Shown here one piece after another: positions 58,377-64,000 of a stretch of DNA of 64,000 bases (within the stretch, counting starts at the first letter, position 1; every line of letters starts with the position of its first letter). The notes beneath the pieces were generated by a model. The model searched no databases. It worked only from the letters and a program-made list of their open reading frames with translations, and had not been told where the DNA came from. Position numbers and translations under genes: made by a program. Location: positions 1,550,001 to 1,614,000 of the forward strand of contig NC_041788.1 in the NCBI RefSeq assembly GCF_900090045.1, read 5' to 3'. Source of the stretch: Plasmodium malariae (Eukaryota > Apicomplexa > Aconoidasida > Haemosporida > Plasmodiidae).

Positions 58377-60883
58377 ACTTTATTATTATTATTATATATA
58401 ACTTTATTATTATTATTATTTTTTTTAGCATTATCATAATTGCCTTTAATATCATCCTCATTATCAACACTATCACTTTTAATATTACCATTATGGTTAC
58501 TCGTTTTCCTGCTCCTCATTAGCTGAAGAAGATTTTCTTTCGAGTTAAATAATATGAAAAATGAATAAAATAAATATTCGCTGACGATACTTTTAACATA
58601 AAAAAAACACATGCCATCATTGCGTATGCTAACTTTTATGATATTGTCAATTTTGTTACATGTATTAAAATAATTTTTTATATTATCGGGAAAAATATTG
58701 CGTAAATTACTAATTTCTTTAATCTCGTTGGAGCATAATAAATTTTCTCTGCACCACCATTGCCATTTTTCTCCTTCACCATGATATGCCTTCATTGGGT
58801 TATCACAGTTGAACTTTCTTGTGGTAGAGTTAGTCGGAGCACTAGTACAATGACAGTTACTACTCCCACTTGTATACTTGTTGCTGCAGTTATTAGTACC
58901 TGTACATTTGTTGTAACCATCTTTTAAATCAGCTGCAGAAAAACAATTATCATGCAGAATATTGTAATCATTGCACCAATCCATGTTAGCTAATTTTTTT
59001 TGGTTATCATATAACCCATGCTTACTTATGCATATGACATAGAGTAACGTCAAATAATAAGATTTCTCATTAACGAATTCTACATTTTCGAAATTTTTGT
59101 AACAACTTTGTGGGATTAAAAATTCAATAGTATCACCTTTTACTTTTATAGTAGAATTATGTGTATCATCCAGTATATTTTTTTTAAAACAGTTTTTTAA
59201 TTTAACATATATATCATTTAATTGATTAATATAAGACTCTTCACAAGTATTGTTATATTTTATGTCTTCCATTTCGGAAATTCCTTGCGGTGATGATGCA
59301 ACTACATTTTTAATTTTATCTTTGACAAACAAATGATAATAAAAAAAATAAGAAACACATAATGGATATAAAAAGCATATGTTGAAATCATCATAAATAT
59401 TAAATAGTTGCGATAGATAAATATATTCATAAGTTAAATGATAGTTTTTATCATTTTTATTAGCATCACCATTTTTATCATTTGTATTGTCTTTTCTGCT
59501 ACTTTCGTTAATATACCTGTGATAAGGCACCATTATATAATAATGAGCAGAAAAACAAAGACCACTGCCATTTAATATTATGTAATTATTTTCATCAAAT
59601 TGATTGTTGCGTATATCAAGTATTTTTATTTCTTGTGTTAAGAAATTAATGTAAAGAAAATCATTGATTTTCATAAAATTTTCATCAAAATTATGCTCTT
59701 TTTTTTTATTTAAGACGATGTCATTTAGTATTTCTTTTAATTCGTTTTCCTCACAGAAGTGCCATCTTATATGTAATAATTTTTCACAACTCCAAGTAAC
59801 TTTTAAGTTTTCGGAATATATACCATCTTCAATGAATTTATGATTAATATAAGGATATACACTAAACATGTTATATATATGTATAAATGTTTTTATTTTA
59901 TCTTTTAAGAAAGATGGATATTTGTGAATGTAAAACTGAAAGTATTGCACTTCTTTGTTACTTTCATCCTTTTTATTATTAAATCCGTCTGCACTACAAT
60001 TACCATCTTTTTTATTATTGACTAGCTTTATTTTTTCTTTATATAAATATTCATAAATATCATTATCTACATTAAAAGACATCATTTTTTTCTTTTCTTC
60101 ATTATGTTGAAATAAATTGGTATTAATTTTATTATATATGTAATTTTTATTTTCATATATACATATATTTTTATGCCCATAGAATTTTATTACACTTATG
60201 TCATTAAATAAACATTCAGCTCTATTATCATGATAAATATGAAAAATTTTTATTTCATTTTTATCATAGTTATTATTTAAATTATTATGTATTATTTGTT
60301 GCAAGCAATAAAAATCGTTTTTTCTTTTCGTTTCTCTATTATTATAAATAGTTTTATTTTTTACACAATCCCTGTTCATAACTTCTTCCTGGTTGATGTT
60401 ACTATAACAGGAGTTCGGTAAATGCACAACATCGCTCAGCTTATAATTTGATACATCACTCGGCTCAATATTTGATACATTTCTTTCCGTACAATTTAAC
60501 ATATCACTTGATATATTATTTTCATATTCATATTTTATGCATGCAGGATACATATCATAGTCGTTTTTTCCTTTGTGCTTATTACATTTTATATGTGCAT
60601 GGAGAGTGCTTTTTTCATGTGACCTATTTGCACATTTGAAATGTTCAAAATTTTCTTTTTTGTTGCATAAACCTAAGTAATTCAAAGCATTTCTTTTAGT
60701 AAGATTATTCAAAATATCACGTTGGACATTATCAACGTCAACGTTATCGAAATTTTTTTTTTCTTTTTCTTCATTTTTAAAGTCCACATTGGAATTAACG
60801 GATAAATCAAAAAACGAATTTTCACCTGATGCAGTAGATAAGTCGTTATTTTCAACAATATGAAAAAATTGATTTTTTTTCAT
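57206..60883 (-). CDS. Large protein of unknown function with Asn tracts
   Basis: A single-exon 1225-aa protein from MKKNQFFHIVENNDL. Ordered-looking blocks are EIKIFHIYHDNRAECLFNDI (about 200-250), LKVTWSCEKLLHIRWHFCEE (about 360-460, followed by a Cys/Tyr-rich strand-like segment NGSGLCFSAHYYIMVPYHR), KVSIRNDGMCFFYVKSIVSE (about 760-810) and a C-terminal block ETISIHFTVSFNYVYDQL. Between them are Asn/Lys-rich inserts, notably NNNNNVIC repeats around residues 860-910. The pattern of short beta-rich blocks followed by a helix recalls polo-box or C5orf34-like proteins, but this is only a visual impression. No membrane segment or signal peptide. Function not assigned. Confidence 0.75.
58200..58435 (-). 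repeat. Trinucleotide tract coding for poly-Asn with VIC/VIY interruptions
   Basis: Inside the large unknown gene the plus strand shows (TTA)n blocks separated by TACATATAA phrases. They are translated on the minus strand as runs of Asn broken by VIY, VIC and IIC. This is an in-frame low-complexity expansion of the kind usual in Plasmodium, and probably length-variable between isolates. Confidence 0.85.
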
Positions 60884-61077
60884 TTTTTAAACTACCCTTT
60901 CTATATTTGCATAGCACTTTTTATAATATTATAGTCTATATATTTCATTTCACTTATTTTTGTTATTTCCTTTGTTTGCGTACAGATATATGTAAAAATA
61001 TGGACGTCTTGTATTTAAAATGGTAATATGTTATTATAAATATGAATTTTATTTTGTTTTTGTTTTTGCTTTTTTCC

Positions 61078-61114
<37 letters not shown>

Positions 61115-62725
61115 TTTTACACTTCTAATATTTGAGTACAAATATTTCCAATTTGCACATCAGAAGAATAGCAAAAAAAAAAAAATTTCAAACATTCCTT
61201 TCAAAAAAAAATAAAATCTACCTTCTTCCCTATCAAACATGTAACTGTTTCATTTCATAACAAAATAAAATGATAAAAAAAAAAAAAAAAGAATTTCATT
61301 TGAACGACGGAAAATTATCAAGATAAAATGGATGCAAGGTATTTTTATGAGAAATTTACTATTAATAATAGTATATTCAATAATATATTACAGTAAAATA
61401 ATATATTCTTATAATACGCATTATTCGTATAAAAATAAATATTAAAAAACTGCTAAAACTAGTAATTTTGTTTTTAACCTATTTTTACATTATAGATGTA
61501 AGTGTAATTTACATACATACATAACTGTATTGCGTATACATATATATATAGGTACTAATGCGTCTGTAAATAAACATTTCATGTTTATGTATAAATATAT
61601 ACATTATCCCAGCTGTTATATGTATATTTTAATTCAAAGTAAAATTAAAAAGAATTATAAAAAAAAATAATATTAAAGATTAATAATTTATATAGAATTA
61701 TCTTAAACTATGAATTTTATAAAAAAAGGAAAAAAAGGAAATAGTGTAATATCATTAAAAAAAGAAAATAATATATATATTTCAGTGTACATATAGCCTC
61801 CACCTATATAAATATTTACATTTCCAAATTTCCACGAAATTTCTCTATTTTTTATACTATTTTCCTGTACTAGCTTTTGTTAGCAATTATAAACTTTCTA
61901 TTAGTATATAAATACATTTGTACAATATTTACACATTCATATTTATTTACATATTTATCCACTTGTTACTGTTAATTTATTTTTATTTAATACGTACGTT
62001 TTTGTATTAACTTTTTTTTTTTTTTTTAATTTTACCAATGCTTAAAACTTTTTTCATGTTTTATTTTTTCCATTTAGCATTTGTTGCTGTTGTTTAAATG
62101 GAATGCAAAAGCACGCAGGAAAACAAAAAAAAAAAAAAAAAAAAAAATCCTTTTTTTATTTAAATCTTATTTTTTTTTTATAAAATTTTGTTTTTTCTTT
62201 AATAAAATATTGTTTTTTAATATATTTTTTTTTTTTTTTTTTTGGATTATATTCGGGAAAAAAAAAACATGCAAATTTTATTCCCGCCTTTTTTTTTTTT
62301 TATTTAATAGAGAACAAAATTTGTATATGGATGAAATTAATTGTTTTAGTAAAAAGTGGCTATACCTTTGGTTTTATTACATATTTATATTATTATACTA
62401 CATAAATAATGTATATATAATGCATTATATAATATACATATATATATATATATATACATAGTATATATCAATTATGATATTTTTACATCACAATATTAAA
62501 ATTTTTTAATACTTTTTTTTTTTTTAATTTAATATTTTGTAAAATTTTTTTTTATATATATATAATTTTTGGATATTAATAAAGGTAATCGGATTTGTGT
62601 TCTAAATACATGAAAAAAAAGAAAATTTTGTAAAAGAAAAAATTACTCTTTCATTAATGTTAAAAATAGTAGTTTACTCCATAAATATGTTTTTACGCGT
62701 ACATAATAATATTTTTTATTACTAT

Positions 62726-62770
<45 letters not shown>

Positions 62771-63607
62771 GTATATGAATAAAATGTATATAAAACAGTG
62801 TTATTATTTTTTGAAAAACACCTCATAAAGATATATGTTTATTTGTTTTTTAAATATCTACAATATTTTTTTAGATTAAATTATTATATGCTTTTTTTTT
62901 TTTTTTACATTTTCCTTTTTTGAATATATAAATTTTAATAATAATAATAATAAAAATAAAAATAATATACAAATTTCAAAACAGTTATATTTAGAACTTC
63001 ATTTTATTATTTTATTTTATTATTTTATTTATATTTATTTAATTAATTATTTTTTTTTTTGTATAAATCCAAATTATCACCTTAAGCTTTAAATTATTGC
63101 ATTTTATCGTATTATAAGTAAAATATATGTATGACATATTTATTTTACGAAGTTAATAATAAGGCGTTGTAAACGTTTCTATTGTAAAGGCATACATATA
63201 TAGTAATTATATGGTGTTATATATTTCTGTTTAAAGTACATTTAGATAAAATTATTATATATTTCTGTTATGCTCATTTTTGTTGTATATATATTTGTTT
63301 AGGTGTACCATTTTGTTAAAATGTTTTATATACTTTAATTAAAATTTTGTTTCACTTAGTATTTTATACCTTCTTAAATATTTGTGTTATAGAATTTTAT
63401 GTAAAATATATAGAACATAATAATACTTCTGTTATTTTATTGACATTGTTGCAATATATATATGTATTGTGCATGTATATATATATATATATATATATAT
63501 TTATAGACTTATATTTTAGTAATTTTTTTTTTTTTTATGCATTAATGAAATAGTATTTTACTAATTATTTATATCCAACATTTATTACGTTATTTAAAAA
63601 AAAAATA
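60884..63607. other. Divergent intergenic region, no gene seen
   Basis: 2.7 kb of very A+T-rich DNA with T runs (61099-61118), A runs (61278-61290), poly-A and poly-T around 62127-62245, and (TA)n at about 62440, 62735-62767 and 63480-63500. Apparent frames in 62081-62461 are Phe/Lys homopolymer artefacts. It should hold the promoters of the large unknown gene (-) and of the secreted gene (+). Confidence 0.5.
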
Positions 63608-63700
63608 ATGAATCATGTCATAATATTTTTGTTGTTGCTTATTAATTATGGTAAATATGTAACTGGTAACGAAAATGAAGGAAAAAGTCCGAATGATAAT
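63608..63700 (+). CDS. First exon of a secreted protein, truncated by the window end
   Basis: ATG 63608 opens a 31-codon exon: a signal peptide (MNHVIIFLLLLINYGKYVTG) followed by a hydrophilic NENEGKSPNDN, then a perfect donor (AAT|GTAAGT) in phase 0. The rest of the gene lies beyond the window. A short leader exon followed by an intron is common for Plasmodium surface, parasitophorous-vacuole and exported proteins. I cannot name it from the leader alone. Confidence 0.6.
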
Positions 63701-63740
63701 GTAAGTATTAAAAGCTCTATGAAAAAAAAAATAATAATAA

Positions 63741-63850
63741 AATAGTAATAGTAACAGTAATAGTAATATTAGTAGTAATATTAGTAGTAACATTAGTAGT
63801 AACATTAGTAGTAATATTAGTAGTAATATTAGTAGTAATAGTAATAATAA
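63741..63850 (+). repeat. 12-bp ATTAGTAGTAAT-type repeat in the first intron
   Basis: Units ATTAGTAGTAAT and ATTAGTAGTAAC alternate for about nine copies, preceded by AGTAAT/AACAGT variants, inside what I read as the intron of the truncated secreted gene. Confidence 0.75.
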
Positions 63851-64000
63851 TATTTATTTTTATTTGTATTATGAGTGTACACTATGTAACATGTGATATT
63901 ATGTGTACATATTTTAAATATTTTATGTGTGCGTTAACGCAAGAGTAAAAAAAAAAAAATGAATAAAAGATAAAAAAAGAAACAAAAAATAAGCAAGCAA

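Noticed and set aside
62081..62461. 126-residue Phe/Lys-rich frame
   Set aside because: It is made of A and T homopolymers and (TA)n with no conserved feature.

Overview
This window is an internal stretch of a Plasmodium (malaria parasite) chromosome. The evidence is extreme A+T richness, long poly-A/poly-T and (TA)n tracts between genes, Asn/Lys-rich low-complexity inserts in otherwise conserved eukaryotic proteins, short AT-rich introns with GT..AG ends, and an apicoplast-type leader on at least one gene. Asn tracts are only moderate. Unique minisatellites with 16-34 bp units are common between genes. That fits P. malariae or P. ovale better than P. falciparum, but I cannot fix the species by eye. 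From memory, importin alpha and SSP3 are neighbours on P. falciparum chromosome 8, so this looks like the syntenic block.

Layout. 1.1-6.0 kb (+): an OSCA/TMEM63 (CSC1-like) mechanosensitive channel with one intron and an apparent frameshift in a 28-A run. 7.7 kb (+): a 71-aa ZNF706-like zinc finger. 8.9-9.6 kb (-): U1 snRNP protein C. 12.1-12.9 kb (+): a RAD6-type ubiquitin-conjugating E2. 16.4-19.8 kb (+): an RRM protein matching the linker and RRM of PPIL4 but with no cyclophilin domain. 23.8-25.4 kb (+): importin alpha. 27.9-29.2 kb (+): a secreted type I membrane protein, probably sporozoite surface protein 3. 30.3-33.5 kb (+): an eleven-exon trypsin/HtrA-like serine protease with a PDZ-like end. 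34.1-36.2 kb (+): a five-exon EngB/YihA GTPase with an apicoplast-like leader. 36.6-43.9 kb (-): a 2419-aa PA200/Blm10 proteasome activator. 46.7-48.6 kb (+): an RRM-like protein. 48.7-53.1 kb (-): a six-exon protein with a bipartite leader, plastid-type S1 repeats and a C-terminal WWE domain. 53.9-55.4 kb (+): a helical protein of unknown function. 57.2-60.9 kb (-): a 1225-aa unknown. 63.6 kb (+): the first exon of a secreted protein that runs out of the window.

The most unusual object is the S1-WWE protein. All six exons join in frame by my manual splicing. The product combines an apicoplast leader, ribosomal-protein-S1-like RNA-binding repeats and a WWE domain, a fold otherwise tied to ubiquitin and ADP-ribose biology. 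Two other genes here look organelle-directed (EngB, and possibly the serine protease), so about 20 kb is rich in organelle genes. RAD6 and PA200 belong to the ubiquitin-proteasome system; U1-C and the PPIL4-like protein belong to splicing. There is no operon logic: each gene is its own unit.

Intergenic DNA is mostly low-complexity A+T with microsatellites and several minisatellites. Many apparent ORFs lie inside those repeats and are not genes. A few G+C-elevated islets with splice-like edges (about 10.4, 19.8-20.0, 26.3-26.8 and 44.7-46.0 kb) may hide very small genes. I saw no tRNA, rRNA, CRISPR array, transposon or telomeric repeat.
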